Below, one piece after another: positions 35,220 through 48,359 of a stretch of 64,000 bases of DNA. The notes below the pieces were generated by a model that was given only the letters and a program-made list of their open reading frames with translations, was not told the DNA's origin and did not search any database. Numbering within the stretch: position 1 is the stretch's first letter; every line of letters starts with the position of its first letter. The translations under genes and the position numbers were made by a program. The stretch lies in the NCBI GenBank assembly GCA_001600055.1, contig BCIV01000026.1, forward strand, positions 1 through 64,000. The letters run 5' to 3'. The DNA comes from Filobasidium wieringae. Its lineage: Eukaryota; Basidiomycota; Tremellomycetes; Filobasidiales; Filobasidiaceae.

Positions 35220-38200
35220 ATGTCGAGACACCGCTATTCCTCCGTACCTCCTTCTCTTCCTTCGACGCTTCCATTTTCTACAATCGCTCCTACTGCTCCT
35301 CCTGCTGTTCCTCCTTCTGCTCCTTTTCCTTTTCCTCCCTTCGCAGCAATCGATCAACTTCCACCCAAAACGCCAGAACAAAGCTCCACTCCCTCGAAAC
35401 GTTCACACAGCTCTACTCAAGTAAGAGTAAACCGCACTCGTTCACACATCTCCGTCCTCTGGCCTGAAACATGGGAATCCTCCGTCTTACCTTATCTCAC
35501 CATCTCTCCTCGACCATCCTCGTCGAGGCCGGACATCGGACTGGGGATACTCACTCGATTGCTACGGATCGCTAGATTGATCGCTCGGACAGATGATCCG
35601 AACGTGGACCCGCTGTTCCTTTCGTCGGAGGAAAAGACGATCGCTCTGAACAAGTTTGTCGACATCCTTCGCAATGGTCACAGGGTCTCGAATGTCAACA
35701 AGAACGTCAAGAGATCGTCGTTCAGAGGGTTTGGGAGAGGGAGATGGTCCTTGAACAAACTCGATGGTTTGATCAAGGACTTGATGGGACCGGATGATGA
35801 GGACGAAGCTATGAACATGGGGCAATCTCCACTCAGTCCGCTATTCGAAAACGCACCCTCATCATCCTTTATCGAACAAGACGCATCCTCATCTCATCCT
35901 GCTCCTCTCCTTCAACATTCGAACGATACCCCGCGAGCTTCTTCATCTTCAACATACCTCCATCCGTCCCCGCCTCTTGACCTGGAAATCAATTCGAACT
36001 CCCAGCCACGTCCACAACCTCGAGCCGAGGACGAAGAATATAAAAAGTCTCGTCTTCCTATCATGGTCAAAACCTTGCCCGCATGGTTGCTCTTGGCACA
36101 TCGTCAGTCGATCCAGTCCCAATCGAGCCGGATCAACACAGCAAGTCCGGGACAACCCCGTACCGAATCCAGTATCGATTTTCAGCCTCTTCCTGAGCCT
36201 AGGGAAACGACGGCAACGACGACGAAGACGAAGATGAAGAAACGTTCTCCTTTATGGGTGTTGATGCCCTCCGGGTTCGTGGCTTCCATCGATAAGAACG
36301 CGCGAGACGACGAACCCCGGTGTATGAACGAAAAGGTACTCCAAGAGGTCAGTGGCTCATCGATAGATCCTGCATTGCCAGGGAAGGAATCTCAAAGGGA
36401 TCTGGGGAGAGCGAGACATATCTGGGAAGAGGGGTTCGATTTGGATCTATGGTGGACGGTGGATTTGTCGGTCGATGACGAGAACTCGAACATGAATAAG
36501 AACAAGGACAAGAACATGAACATGGACAAGGACAGCTACCAAGCAAGAACTGATAACGACAACGTGGAGAACAACCATATGAGAACCGATGACGACGACA
36601 ACACGATCAATGACGGCACGAGACCCGACGACGATAACATGAATAACGACCAGATGAGAATCGATGATAGCAGCACGAACAACAACCATACGAGAACTGA
36701 TAACGAGCAGGAGGACCGGGACCCCAACAACTCGGACAACGATGAAGACGACGTTTCAGATGATCAGGTCCGACTCACCGTCAGGATAGGCTCATTACCT
36801 TCTTTGATGCCTCATCGGGTAAGTTTCTACCCTACTACACATTCGTCTACTCCCCACATGCTCATCGAGGATTTTTCTCGCCGAATGGGCCATGTTCTCT
36901 TCACTCGGATCGATCACCTATAGCAACGCGTTTGTAACCGAATCCTCAATCTTCTCGATCGAAGCGATTGCTCGACGTCCGTTTTCAGGTCGATATCGAA
37001 GGTGCTGCTGCAGAAGCGGATCTTGAGGTAAGTCTTACGTATGGTTCTGGTCTGAAGTTGACACGGTCCGATTTGACCTCGTGATGTGGGTTCGCTCTCA
37101 TAGTGGCGATCTTCATTTCACGCCAGTCTGGATCTTGGGGGACGAGATCGATCCAAGTCATTTCCAGTGCTCGGTCAAAGATCTAGTCACCAAGCTCTTG
37201 CCGATCGGTGAAGCACGGGCGATAGCTTTCCTGGAGTGTCAGTCGATCTTGGTAGTCTCTCAGCTTTTTGCTCGCTCACTCGCTCCTTTTTATCGGTAGA
37301 CATGAACACTGATGGGTTGATCGTACGCGAAAGCAATGTACCCTTCGCCACAGCATACAAACAGACGTTCGTGGACCTAAACTGGCTTTCTGGAAGAAGG
37401 TTCGGCGTCGATCTGATAGACTTCCACAACCTATTAAATCAGGTGGACGGTCCCAGTCAAATCTCGTAAGTCTACCATGCTCTGAAAGCAGGACAGTATG
37501 CCTGATCAGATCGATATGCAGGGCTTCGCACGCGACCCATCTCGAACTCATCGAAGCGTTCAGCCCTACGCTGAAAGAATCGTTTGCAGACCGCTTCTCT
37601 GCGGTTCACATCACAGCTCAATGCTCTCAGATCGGTCTGGTCGATCAGTCGATCCCGCTACATTGGCTCGAGATGATGAAAGAACTAGAGCAAGAGCTGT
37701 ACATGTCGCGAGGACTCTGGACGCTCGTCATATCAAATTCAGGCCTGGTCGAATTCGTTCTTCCGAGAGAACGCGGCAGGATAGTAACCGTCTTGGCGGG
37801 ATTCGCTTTGCTCAGCGTCGAAAACCGGACAAACAAGGGCTCAGAGGGGTTTCCATGGGAGGTCAGGCTGTTGTCGCCCGGTCAATCCGCGTAAGTCCAA
37901 AGACAAGCGGGGTCAATGTACATAGCTTGACGATCTCGTCCCATGATCCCAAGCAGCGTCGTACCATCGAACACTAGGTATTATTGGTACAACTGTACAG
38001 ATACCATGGTAGAACAGCATGACTGGTATCACGAATCAATCTGGATGAACACTGAAACGCTATACGATGTTCAAACCAAGCGAACCGAGATTGAGACTAT
38101 CGCCACTTCCACTGAAGACGACGAGTTCCTCACCTGGCATCAAGCAAATCTGATAAGGGCCCTCTCATCGACTTGCGCTCGTCTTCTGGACTCGGATGGC

Positions 38201-38443
38201 TTTGTCAGTGAGTCGATCGTTTTCCGCTGCCATATCATTGAGCATGAGGGTATCTGCTGAAGTGCTCGTGTGGCAGCCGACGCACACGCCAGCCGATCGA
38301 GAATCGCAAAACAAGTATTCAACATTCTGCGGTACCTCTCTGCCCAGTCAGATCTGCCCCATCTACACTTACGTATCGTCAACATGCTGCTCAGCGTCGT
38401 AAATGCTTTGAAAACGTATTTGGCCGCGCAGGATTACCTGTGA
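35220..38443 (+). CDS. Large uncharacterised protein with Asn/Asp repeat, ~8 exons
   Basis: Exon 1 is 35220-36818 (533 codons), exon 2 36924-37027, exon 3 starts at 37104. Further exons follow to TGA at 38441-38443. Phases join throughout when exon 2 is read in the frame beginning QRVCNRILNLL. The N-terminus is Pro/Ser-rich; a basic region with FRGFGRGRWS follows. About residues 415-500 are rich in Asn, Asp, Met and Lys, with four imperfect 12-13-residue repeats. The C-terminal half looks globular: HFTPVWILGDEID, LNWLSGRRFGVDLIDFH, IVTVLAGFALLSVEN, then WYHESIWMNTETLYDV and a hydrophobic helix near the end (NILRYLSAQ, VNMLLSVVNALKTYLAAQ). I recognise no family. It is divergent from the SNF2 gene, and array 7 follows its stop. 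Confidence 0.7.
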
Positions 38444-38539
38444 TCGGACTGTACACAAAGAGATCGATGGAGATCATCGACGTTTCGTAACCTTCAATAA
38501 TACACGTAGACAACATCCGGGTGATAAGCAGAATGATAT

Positions 38540-38775
38540 ACAGACGTGCAGCCGTGTGTTGCGGTTGTGTCGCCTCGTTACCCGGATGAAATTTGCTTGT
38601 GTTGCATTTGTGCCAGGTTTGTGTTGCGTCTGTGCTATACTGTACTTATGCTTCGATCGCGTCATTTGCAAGCCTTCACTTACTCATGTTGCGCTCGTGC
38701 CGCCTCGTGTCGCAATCATGCTCCTCTTATGCTGCATCTGTGCACACAGGCGATATTGCACAAGTCGCTGACAGC
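38540..38775. repeat. GTGCTGC/TTGTG-word array 7
   Basis: Words GTGTTGCGGTTGTGTCGC, CTTGTGTTGCATTTGTGCC, TTTGTGTTGCGTCTGTGC and TGTTGCGCTCGTGCCGCC. It starts about 100 bp after the stop of the 35220 gene. It causes Cys-rich false ORFs in three frames. Confidence 0.65.
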
Positions 38776-39077
38776 TAAAATCTTGCCTTGTATCTGGTCA
38801 TGTAGGCTGCAACATTGAGGATCTGGGTTCATGATACATCGAAGATAGTGCTAATGTTTGAACCAGACTCCACAACCGACGAGTTAAGGTGTAACACCAA
38901 GTAAAAATGCAGATCGTGTATCTCATTGTGCACGAACAGGCCGTCCGATTACATTCTCAATCGACAGTAGCTTTCAGCCGCTGTCAAAAGTCTCCATGCA
39001 GTGAGAGAGGACGTAACTTTCTCGGCTTGAGGGAAGGCGACGGTGAATGAGCAGGTGTTGTTGGTACCGTGGGATTA

Positions 39078-39385
39078 TCAAAAGATCTGCGCTGCCATGT
39101 ACGAGCGCTGAAATCCTCCGCCGTGTTTGTCCTAGTTGACAAAGATAAGCACATAAGCATATATTAGCTCTTGCAAATCACGATTACTACGACTGTAGGT
39201 CCAAGTGTAATCACTTACAAGCGGATTATCATGTTTCTTTGGGTCTTTTCCCGTTTGAGTTTGATATAGACCGCACAAACGATCAGCAAGTGTAGTAAAA
39301 TGACCTGCGACTGCAGGGTGCACAGGTTGCCAGTCAGATCCGCCCATACTTTCAATACTGCTAGCCAATGGTCGAATAAGGTCTC
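39078..39385 (-). CDS. Possible small gene, partial
   Basis: A minus-strand exon beginning at an acceptor (TTTTAG) near 39385 reads RDLIRPLASSIESMGG and continues with VHPAVAGHFTTLADRL to a good GTAAGT donor near 39221. Joining the next acceptor (CAACTAG, near 39134) adds KHGGGFQRSYMAAQIF and a TGA at 39078. The codon pattern looks real, but the 5' exons are not found, and the region upstream is close to the plus-strand start at 39526. No function recognised. Confidence 0.35.
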
Positions 39386-39525
39386 TAAAACGTTGAGTAT
39401 CAGATAGCCGTGGCTATATTGTACAAATTCTCAACATCATCAAATCGGTCTGACCATAAGGGCTTCACCTACCTGTCGCGCGGCGGTAAGCGAGCCGACC
39501 CTAGCTCGTCTATGGCGAAAACTGA

Positions 39526-41016
39526 ATGGCTAGGAAGCAGTTGAGACCGGATGGGAAGGCAAAGAGAACCAAAATGAATGATGAAGTCGTCCTCTCCCTA
39601 TCAGCACGTACAAAAGATCACTCGCATCAGAACGTTCATTCAGCTGTGGCGCGCCAAGCGGGAAGCGGTCTCTCTTTTGATCGTTTCAAAAAGCTCATCA
39701 TTATTGGCGCCACCCGCGATTGGTCACCTAAGTTAGTCGACCCGATCAAATCGGAAGAGTGATCCAACAACTTTGACAGAATTAGGGTTGGTTTGATTCC
39801 ATCTGATGCTCGTATGGATGTCAGCTTCATGAGTCGCAGATAAACTCAAGGCGTTGATTGGGCCTCAGATAGGATCACATCTGTACCTTGCTCGTAACCA
39901 CCGGATCTATACCCACCTTCGATCTTCCACTGCAAGCACCTACCTTCTGGTCGACCAATCAACTCTATACGGCATGGAAACGCTAGTACTGATCGTGTTA
40001 CGACAAGTCTTCAAGCGTCAAGGCTCACAAATCCAATGGAACCGGGAAGTAAGCTTTTTGTACCATCCGCTCGTCATCTCACTAGATTAAGCTTCTTATG
40101 GCGCTGTTATCTATCTGCAGTCAGAACTAGGTCGCCTATCCGGTGCGATCATCAAATCCACTCGGGATTTTGTCCTACATGTACGGCTAGAATTGATTGC
40201 GAGGAAGTATCGAAGGGGGAATATGATTTATCGATGCGTGAGTGAATCAAATTATCCTGTCGCCCGGGAAGTCTCTCTCACGCCCATGATACGTCACAGA
40301 TGATCCCATTCCCTTCTTCCCCTTTAATACATCACAACCTGACCTTGACACCTAGTGGACACGGAGAAGATTCGGAAGACCCGTTGGGAGTATGCCCATT
40401 GCCCTCTCGCAGTCGGCATGAACACGGGTACCTACCTGTTCAGATGAACCGTCAGCCATCACAAAGGGGACGTCCTTCCGTATACCCGGATCATATGGTT
40501 TCCACCGAGATCGTCAACCCTCTTACGATCATCCCACCCGCAGCGGATTGCGTACCGCAAACATTCTGTTATGCGTATCTCCAGGTCGCGCATGACCAAA
40601 CTCATCTTGGATCTTACTTTTGGGGCCGGACCATCAGCCAGAAGACCTTTGAGAGCGGGCTACCGATGGGAGCAATGTATCCTATGCACAGTCTTCAGAT
40701 ACCAGCACAGACAACTGGGTCACTCTCAATCGGATTCGACAGGCAGGAAGAAGCGATGGTCGATCCAGTTCTCGCATTCCTCGCCTCGATCACATCTCTA
40801 CTCATTGTGGTCTTCATCTACGTCCGCTTCGTCTACCGTTGCTGTTATCGCTACCTTCCCCTCGATCGATTGATCTTCTACGGTAACCTGGGAGAAAGGA
40901 TCATTGGAGGTTTCAGAGGTCATGTCATGGAGTGCTATAGGGACGAGATGAAGTCTGTCTTCGAAATGAAGGTGATCGAGCTTCAAGCCGAAAGTCGTGA
41001 TAAGCAGAAGCGTTGA
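39526..41016 (+). CDS. Uncharacterised single-pass membrane protein, ~4 exons
   Basis: Starts MARKQLRPDGKAKRTKMNDE at 39526. Exons follow at about 39851-40048, 40122-40250 and 40300-41016, the last ending TGA. The last junctions are phase-consistent; the first intron (donor near 39732-39736) is not settled. The second and third exons read as a folded domain (LIGPQIGSHLYLARNHR, SELGRLSGAIIKSTRDFVLH). The last exon ends with a hydrophobic segment of about 24 residues (AFLASITSLLIVVFIYVRF), followed by YRCCYRYLPLDRL and a charged C-terminus, as expected for one transmembrane helix near the end. I know no family. The gene converges on the gene at 41076-42165, with 60 bp between stop codons. Confidence 0.65.
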
Positions 41017-41075
41017 AAGAAGAGGAGAATAGATTATGGACCAATCGGATTCTTTCCTATTCATCAATGAGATTT

Positions 41076-42165
41076 CTATCGACTATACACGGGAGGTGGT
41101 CCGTTGACTGGATCTGCTGGTCGATTTCTGTCAATTTGAAGAATCCGTTGTGGCTTTCTTTTTGTCATCCTTCCAATAATCATGCCAACAACCGTTGCAT
41201 ACACCCAACCGGGTACTTCCGCGAAAGAGATACCGTTCCGTTTCATCGATTCCAGCCACAGTATCGTCTCTTCCAGCGAGAATTCGTCGACCATATGAGA
41301 GAGATGGTTGATGGCTGTAGCAAGGTCCGTAAGGATGGTGGTGATGACCAACTTGACAAGGTGACGCCGTGAACGAGATGATGAAGATGGGTCATACAAT
41401 TGACCGCTTGTGAGGTGAGGAAATAGCCGGAAAGTGAGCTGTGATAGATCCTGCTTGATCAAGATCAAGGTAGTTTCGACGTGCTGCAAGCGGTCGACAA
41501 GCAATAGAAGTTAACTTGTGCGCTATCAATATTGTGACCATGATTGTACACACTCTGTAGATCTCTTTCGAACGCTTCACAAGCCGGTACCGATACAGTG
41601 CCTGTCCACTGATGTCTTTTTCCTCAGTGATGAGAGCTTGGCGGCTGTCGAGCTGCATCTTTCGTAACGAGGGAGTTTGAAGATCGTACCAGAAGATCTA
41701 GAACAGGGACGTGTTCATGGTTAGACAACTGACGAAACGGCAACTAGTCGTTTCCTAGGCACTTACACCATGGGATGCTCGGTGATTGGTACCGGATGAC
41801 TCATAATCCGCTCTAGGATGGGCTATTCCTAGCTTCAAGAACAGGCGAGGATCATGTGCTAGGCTGGCAAGGCTCTTGTCAGACGAAAGAAGGCCGTCGA
41901 CCGCCCCTTGGGACCAAGCTTGCTATTCGTCCAAAGACTGGTTTCTATCATCCCTGAGGCTGAGATCAGGGGCAGCAAGGTTGTCGAGTTCCTCTCGAGC
42001 TTGGTGTAGCTTGCAATAGTACGAGGTCACGCCGAATGGGATATGACTGTGTAGCAGCCTGTCGGTATAGCCTACCACATCCACGCAAAGGCATGCAGCT
42101 GTAAAAGCTGTGAGAGAGACGGCAATGCCCTTGAAGAAGAGTCCTCCCAGCGACGACGTGTACAT
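41076..42165 (-). pseudogene. Membrane-protein gene interrupted by an in-frame TAG
   Basis: From ATG at 42165 the frame starts YTSSLGGLFFKGIAVSLTAF, a hydrophobic anchor, and continues through YYCKLHQAREELDNLAAPDL to TAG at 41925-41923. The same frame stays open after it (AWSQGAVDGLLSSDK, HDPRLFLKLG) to a GTAAGT donor near 41768. Then come exons 41699-41559 or so (IFWYDLQTPSLRK, ALYRYRLVKRSKEIYRV) and one starting near 41483, ending at the stop at 41076. The last exon has a hydrophobic WVYATVVGMIIGRM before a basic tail. The TAG could be a nonsense mutation (CAG to TAG), a programmed readthrough site, or part of an intron I placed badly. Upstream exons are possible. No family recognised. Confidence 0.5.
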
Positions 42166-42589
42166 CTAGCAAATATCATGAGTTTACTGAAAGGATGTTG
42201 AGCTGGTGAGTGTGTTTCTCGGCGGTATCGATCCTGGAGGTCTGCGGTATGAACAATTCGAGGTCTTGGTTGAAGCTTAAGGCTGTTGCGTTAGACTTTT
42301 GACGTTAATGTATTGCGTTGATCCGGCTCATATAGAAGGCGAGGGCGAGGTTGTGACCGAGAGAATGGTACATTCTATTGTTCCACTGACCCGAACAAAA
42401 AGCTTGTTGACCACGAACGACCAAGTGATGAAGGCATGGCTCAAAACGAGTGAACCGACTATTCCAAACCGAGCGTATATCATCTGGTCTCCAAAGTCGA
42501 GGTGATGCTAGACGTTACGACGTAAAAAAGAGTGAGTCGTGCACTTGCTGAGCCATATAAAAAGAATCGAAGCGGTCCGTGCCAGAGAT

Positions 42590-42830
42590 ATCGTTGAGGT
42601 GGGATTGTGTTGCGCGTGTGCTGCAATTGTGTTGCAATCGTACAGCCTGATGCAGCACTCGTATCTCATCCGTGTACTGAGCGATGTAACCGTGTGCGTT
42701 CTCGTGTCTTGCTCACGCAGCCTGAGCTGCGTTTGTGCTGCACTTGTGTTTCCTGTGCTCACTTTGTGTATCTCGACCGTGCTGCCTTGTGCTGCAATTG
42801 TGCCTTGATTGTGCTCCAGTTGTGGAGTGA
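42590..42830. repeat. GTGCTGC/TTGTG-word array 8
   Basis: Words ATTGTGTTGCGCGTGTGCTGC, GTGTTGCAATCGTAC, GCGTTTGTGCTGCACTTGTG and CTTGTGCTGCAATTGTGCC. About 430 bp upstream of the start of the interrupted gene (42165). Confidence 0.65.
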
Positions 42831-42959
42831 GTTACAAAGCGTTACAATCGATCCCTTGACAATGTCACCCAATGCGACCTGACCTGACCCGATCTGTAGC
42901 TTTACACAGCGTACACAGCTGCGACTCGACAAGACATTCCTGCAAGATCCTTGAATCAT

Positions 42960-45590
42960 TCCTTTGTCACCAAATCGGTCCGATTAGATGTGCAAAGCAC
43001 GTGGTATCTTGCTAACTTGAACGATACGATGTTGGCACATCCCTCGTGAGCTTCAGAAGGTTTCGACTCTATTCCAAGGCTGACGATGTGATTTTTGATA
43101 CCTCTCAGGTGTTGACGACACGTCCAAACACACACAAGCGGTCTCGGCGGTCCAGGTGTTGTCTAGGAAGGCGTTATACACCTGCAGTGAGATAACAAAG
43201 CCACTAGCTCGATCGATATTCATATGAACCTTTTCGATTTCAACAGCCTAGCTTGATACCATACTACGTCTTCCGACCTGAAGTCAGCTCTAGCTGTAAT
43301 CGCATCAGATTGAATTCAACGGCAGGGAAGAAATTCTACAAACGAGGACCTTTCTTATTACACTTAGATACGATCTCAAGCATGAGGGGACGCAAGCAAA
43401 CTTTGATTCGATAGGCGTGAAGGACGGACGTGGCATTTTCGTCTGCAGCTTCGCTGGGCTGAGTCAAGACAAGGAAAGACGATGGATTGAACAAGGCAGA
43501 AGGGGATATCGAGCTGTACGCAACAATCGGGAAAGGTGCTACCGGTAATACCTTCAGATCCTGAGCTCAATCAAATCGCCTTATCGCCGAAGAGCATTAG
43601 AGGGAACCGCTGTCTTTCAGTAGAAGTCGACGAATGAAAAACCTCAGCGTATAACTGAACAGGTCAAAACGGAGCAAGCCATGTGGGGCTCAGATATCAC
43701 ATCTTACCTCATATCCTCAACAAAGGCTCCACTTCTCCCTCCTTCAATCTGGAGCTGTACATCATTCGCAGCAACGAACCTTAAACGAGGCCAACCAGAA
43801 TCTCGATTTCCGGACTCCATCTCAGTCAAATTCCAAATGTGCTGGGACGGCATGTCTGTCCTAATTGCTCAAGCTTCGGACCGAATATTGAGTACGGAAT
43901 ACCTGACTAATGGCCGCAACGAGGTCCCGATCAGCCTTTCATGAACGCAGGCGACTTGGTGAGCAAAATTAGCCACTGCCTCCCAAACAATCGATCTATA
44001 GGCTAATTGGAGTATAAAGATATTAGCCCGTCTACTTCAGTGAGGGCTCACTGATGCGGTTAGGTGGTCATTCTTCTCAATCGGGCAGGAAGCCCTTACT
44101 ATGGAACTGGTATTGCCTGACGGCTACCTATCTCTGCTTCAACCGTCATACGAGGTCAAAGACAGCGTATATCAATAGCGATCTATCGGACGACCGTGTT
44201 TCGAGATGTAATTACCCTCGGGGGCGGACGATCGCCCTTTCAAGCCGCAAAAGCTACGATGGTGACTCGTCTGAATTGTACGACTTCAGGACGGTTCCTC
44301 GCCGTGGCAGTCCATCTCGCCGTCGCCCTGGGAAACCAATCTTCCACGAGATTGCAATTGGATCAGCTTAATACTAGCTCTTCAGAATGCTCTGTCATTA
44401 AACCTAATCCCCATGCGGACTCAGGTCTACCAGCTCGTGCCGAGGAACAGGGCTGCTCACCTACGGGGGTAGACATGAGATCTAGTAAACTTCGTGTCAT
44501 ACAGCTGACATCATGTCGAAAGTCGGCTCTTATGGTCAAGCTTATTGTACTTTGCTGAGGCGAAGCAGGATGGAACCTTTCAAGGGATGGAAACCCGGTC
44601 AGCGACGTGCTCGGTAAGATGGATTTTCTCAAGCGTTTCTTGCAAACGCTATAATCGCTTCTGGCCATAAGTATGAGGCCCTTCGGCTAGTCTCGGTTAC
44701 TAGCCGTCTGAAGTGATAATGAACGATGCTAGGAGCTATGAGAAGGATGCTTTGGTCAGCGGGGAAGTAAGCGAAGAACTCACTCCGGGAAGCGTCAACC
44801 GAGGTTCCTCGCTCAATCCTTTCGGAATCCTCCCCGCTTCATGCGGCCACCCCTGCCGTGGCATTTTGGTGGGTATCTTCCGTATAGCGAGTCCGGAACG
44901 GCTTTTCTTACACCCCGTTCCTTTGTTACCTCTAGAGACTCGTCATTTATCGCGATGATATTGTGATATATGACAGTCTACGTGACACTCCTTGCCAGGC
45001 AGCGCAACCACATCATGCCTCAATGCAACTCGGTTCGTAATTATCCGCTTGAGTTCTTGGAGGATCATGAAACCAGCACCCGTGGTACAGGTCCCGATTA
45101 ATTACCGGGAAAATATAAAGGTTATACCGGTGGCGTCGACCAGATCTTCAAATCGCGATGTGATTGATTCTGACCTTGTGACATATCTCACTTATCAATC
45201 ACCGCCGTGCGTATTCTGTTTAGAGAATTGACATATTGAACGCTAGCAGCTCGTAGTAGACATCGTCGCCGAAAGTATCAGTACGAGTTGGTGATAGCAT
45301 TTGGCAAATGCTTCGTATCCGTATGCAGCTCATTTTCCCCCAGCGCTACTCTACAGCGTACATAGCATTCGTTACTAAAGATATTGAATCAAATCGGGTG
45401 CTTTCTCGCTCAAGCAGAACGATCGAGAGTGCCTTGAAGTTCGAACGCCGAACTACAATTCGGAAGATCCGCCTTTACAGCTCACTGCCGTACAACTAAT
45501 CCTGAGATACCAACCCTGCACAATGATAACGTATGAACTGAAAGCACGCTCAATGTGCCGATCGATGATGGTTGGACAGCAGGCATGTCG
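42960..45590. other. No resolvable gene
   Basis: Several plus-strand ORFs of 60-120 codons (43681-43944, 44054-44371, 44196-44558, 44713-44958) overlap in different frames with no splice arrangement that links them and no motif I know. They may be relic coding DNA or chance. Nothing else stands out. Confidence 0.35.
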
Positions 45591-47239
45591 TCAGAATATG
45601 ATAGCGGATATGTGGGGATTGATTTGCGATCTGATCGGTCGATATGGTCCGGAAGAGGAAGAGAACGATTGAGAGAACGGTCGATGGATGATAAAGGCTG
45701 AACGCGGCGCTTTGGTCTTTTGTAGAAGAGTTGCTTCGCTCTTACGCTCTAACACGAAGATTCTCTGCCGGGGCATGCGAATTGGCTGCACAATCCGGTT
45801 AGCCAAGACCAAGGAAAGCTAGCTGCTCAGACCGGCTTTCTGAGTCGACCATGAATGGTCGACGATTCTCGGTGATTATCCAATGGATCGGTTGTTGTAA
45901 TTCTGAGCCTGGACAAAAGGTACTATCCACTACAAGCTACGGTCACTATGTCAGACTGGCTAATATTGCTGGCAACTCCTAGCTCCCAGCAATCCTCGAC
46001 CAACTCCAGTCCAGCTGCTCTGCTTTGTAAAACCGACTCACCTCAAACCTACGACACGCGAAACCGCCGCCACTCTCAAGATGTTGAGTACAGGCCGAAA
46101 CATCGATTCTCCTTCGATCGCCATGATCAGAATGACGGCAAAGCCGATCTATACTCCGTCTGAGCTTGGGGTACAGTTTCCGCTTGCTTATGTCCTCGTT
46201 GGCTTCCTCTTTGAGTTCAAGGGATAGACCGGAAGGGTTCGACCACTTACGCGTCACTCGAGAGGTGATAGCGAACGGAACTGGACCAACGGAGCAATAA
46301 CGTAGTTGAAAGATTACTTCGTCCTTCTGGACGATGGGACAAGTAGTCCATCGAAAGCTACAGCCTCTTGTGCCTGTGAAACTCAATAATCCATATCAAC
46401 CTTGGTCGATACCCCAGATATGCCAGCAAGAACCATCCGTGTCGCAAGTCGACTTATTGGGCCATCGGCAGACTTGATCTGACCACATCCCCGAGGATCT
46501 TCTGGCTGAGAATTCGAGTTCCTGGAGAGCAATCTAAGCTAAAAATTGAAATAGGATTTGGGCATCCTCGGGTGGCAGATAATTGTCCGAGCTTATTCGC
46601 CATTTAGCATAAGCCTCTATCTGTCCAGCAGCGGTTTGGTCCACGGATACGAGGTGTACCCTAGAGTGAAGCAATCCAATGCACGCAAATGAAACATGAT
46701 GCAGCAATGAAATGAAAGACAGCCTGGAAGGCCTCGGCTACTAGGTCGAATCGACGATACTCGATGGCGATATAGTTTCTTTCCATAATCAATAGTCGAT
46801 TGCTGAGTCCGGTAGTGTGCATGTGAGGTTAGATTGGTACGGTCCGGGAGCTTCAAAGACTAGATCAAATCGCAAGTAGTCGATTTGAGACATCAACCTA
46901 TCATTCCAGTTATACACAAAAGACCCTTTCGCACTTACCGAGAATGTTGATTCCCCCAGTCGATGAATGCTACATCCCCCAAGAAACGACAAGTTCTCTT
47001 TCTTTCCCGTTGTAGAACTAAATTCCATCGAAAACCATCCCTTTGATCCTGGACGATCTCGGAACGAATTTTATGAATCTCTTCGGTCGTGTACAGCGTC
47101 GTTCTTTTACGATTCGTTCAGGGTTATGAGGCAGGGCAAGGTGACTGACTCGAATGCTAGGTCCAAAGCCTTTATTCCAGGTTAGGGTTATGCCGCTATG
47201 ATAAGGATGAGTATACGAGTCTGAATCGTGCATGCTCAA
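45591..47239 (-). other. Exon-like tracts, possible minus-strand gene
   Basis: Minus-strand ORFs at 46789-47028, 46617-46856 and 45979-46386 have a protein-like composition, for example LSFLGGCSIHRLGESTFS before a GTAAGT donor near 46940, and SFTGTRGCSFRWTTCPIV with KDEVIFQLRY in the 135-residue ORF. The pattern suggests a beta-rich, possibly secreted protein, but I could not join the pieces or find a start. Function unknown. Confidence 0.3.
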
Positions 47240-48355
47240 TCCAGACAGACCTTATCCTGTCTACATCGTTGACCCCTTCAGTTCGGCAATCTTCAATCAG
47301 TGAGCAGCAGACTTACCTAGGTATGCTTGATGATATGCTATCACGTTCTGTGAAGGGTGGTGACTGTTTGGGTATAAGCTGAAATGCTTCTTGTCGAACG
47401 GGCGAGAACCTTCCTTACGAACGACAAGTCGACCAAGCGTTGCCATTCGTTGTGACCTGGAACCGCGAACTAGTCCTTGTCCCCAGAGGAGTCAGGACCT
47501 TTGCGCAAGCATCCCGCCGTTACCTTAAAAGCCTGTTGGGGGGAACTCGGTCAAGTCATCGTGTGGTTTACGGTGATCCATCGGTCGATTGGTGGAGGAA
47601 GTCAAGGTTGTCAAGGTCTGCTCGGACTGAACAAGGGCCTGAGCAAGATGTTCAGATCACATGTGTATTGGGACTTCAAGCGACTCACAACATATCGCGA
47701 TCAGGTGTGCGAGCTGAAAGCGAGGAAGGGGCTTGGAAGTGTTTGTCCTCCGTATCGAAAGCTACTTATATTAAGGCGGCCTGGTGACCTAATGCAGTCT
47801 GTCTTTGATTCTCTCCCAAACTCTCTCTCTTCAGTTGCCATCCACCCATGAAACCATCGGTCGTCAACCGCCTCTCTCGCTCTTATTCTAAGATAGACTA
47901 GAGATGATGGTGATTCCTTCGGACGGAGCGATATCTTGCAGGGTAAGAGCGATTGAGCAACAAAAAGAAGGGCGGAAAGTAAGGTTCGAAGTTTGGAAGG
48001 GGGCAAGCACTCGGATGAAAGCCAGAGTGAGGTCCAAATTCCGACATTGACTTACTATATCGACCTTGTAGAGATGTGCATCCTCTTTTGCTGTTTCTCC
48101 GGGTCTTTAGATTGCTACTATTTAGTGATTGGGATAAACTCGAGGAAAGAGAGGTCAGGGCTGAAGCACACAGAGCGACAACTGCCGTGCCGTTACCGAA
48201 GTGACGGGTCGACTGCATGATGAACTTGAAGAAAAGAGGTAGTAATCATCCTCGCAGAAGGTGAGCCGCTCTGTAGTTCTTGGGCGACTGCAAATCGTAG
48301 ACGAAAAGTCACGTGACTGATTCTAGCAAATTCCCGCTGGGGATTATGCCACGTC
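47240..48355. other. Overlapping short ORFs, no gene assigned
   Basis: Plus-strand ORFs of 115 and 124 codons (47440-47851) overlap in different frames, and minus-strand ORFs of 101 and 106 codons face them. None has a recognisable motif. I see no reason to prefer one. Confidence 0.3.
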
Positions 48356-48359
48356 ATGG

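Noticed and set aside
38546..38818. Cys-rich ORFs in three frames (also near 19423-19756, 34479-34822 and 42539-42882)
   Set aside because: They coincide exactly with the GTGCTGC word arrays and follow from TGT/TGC words; no start context or splice support.
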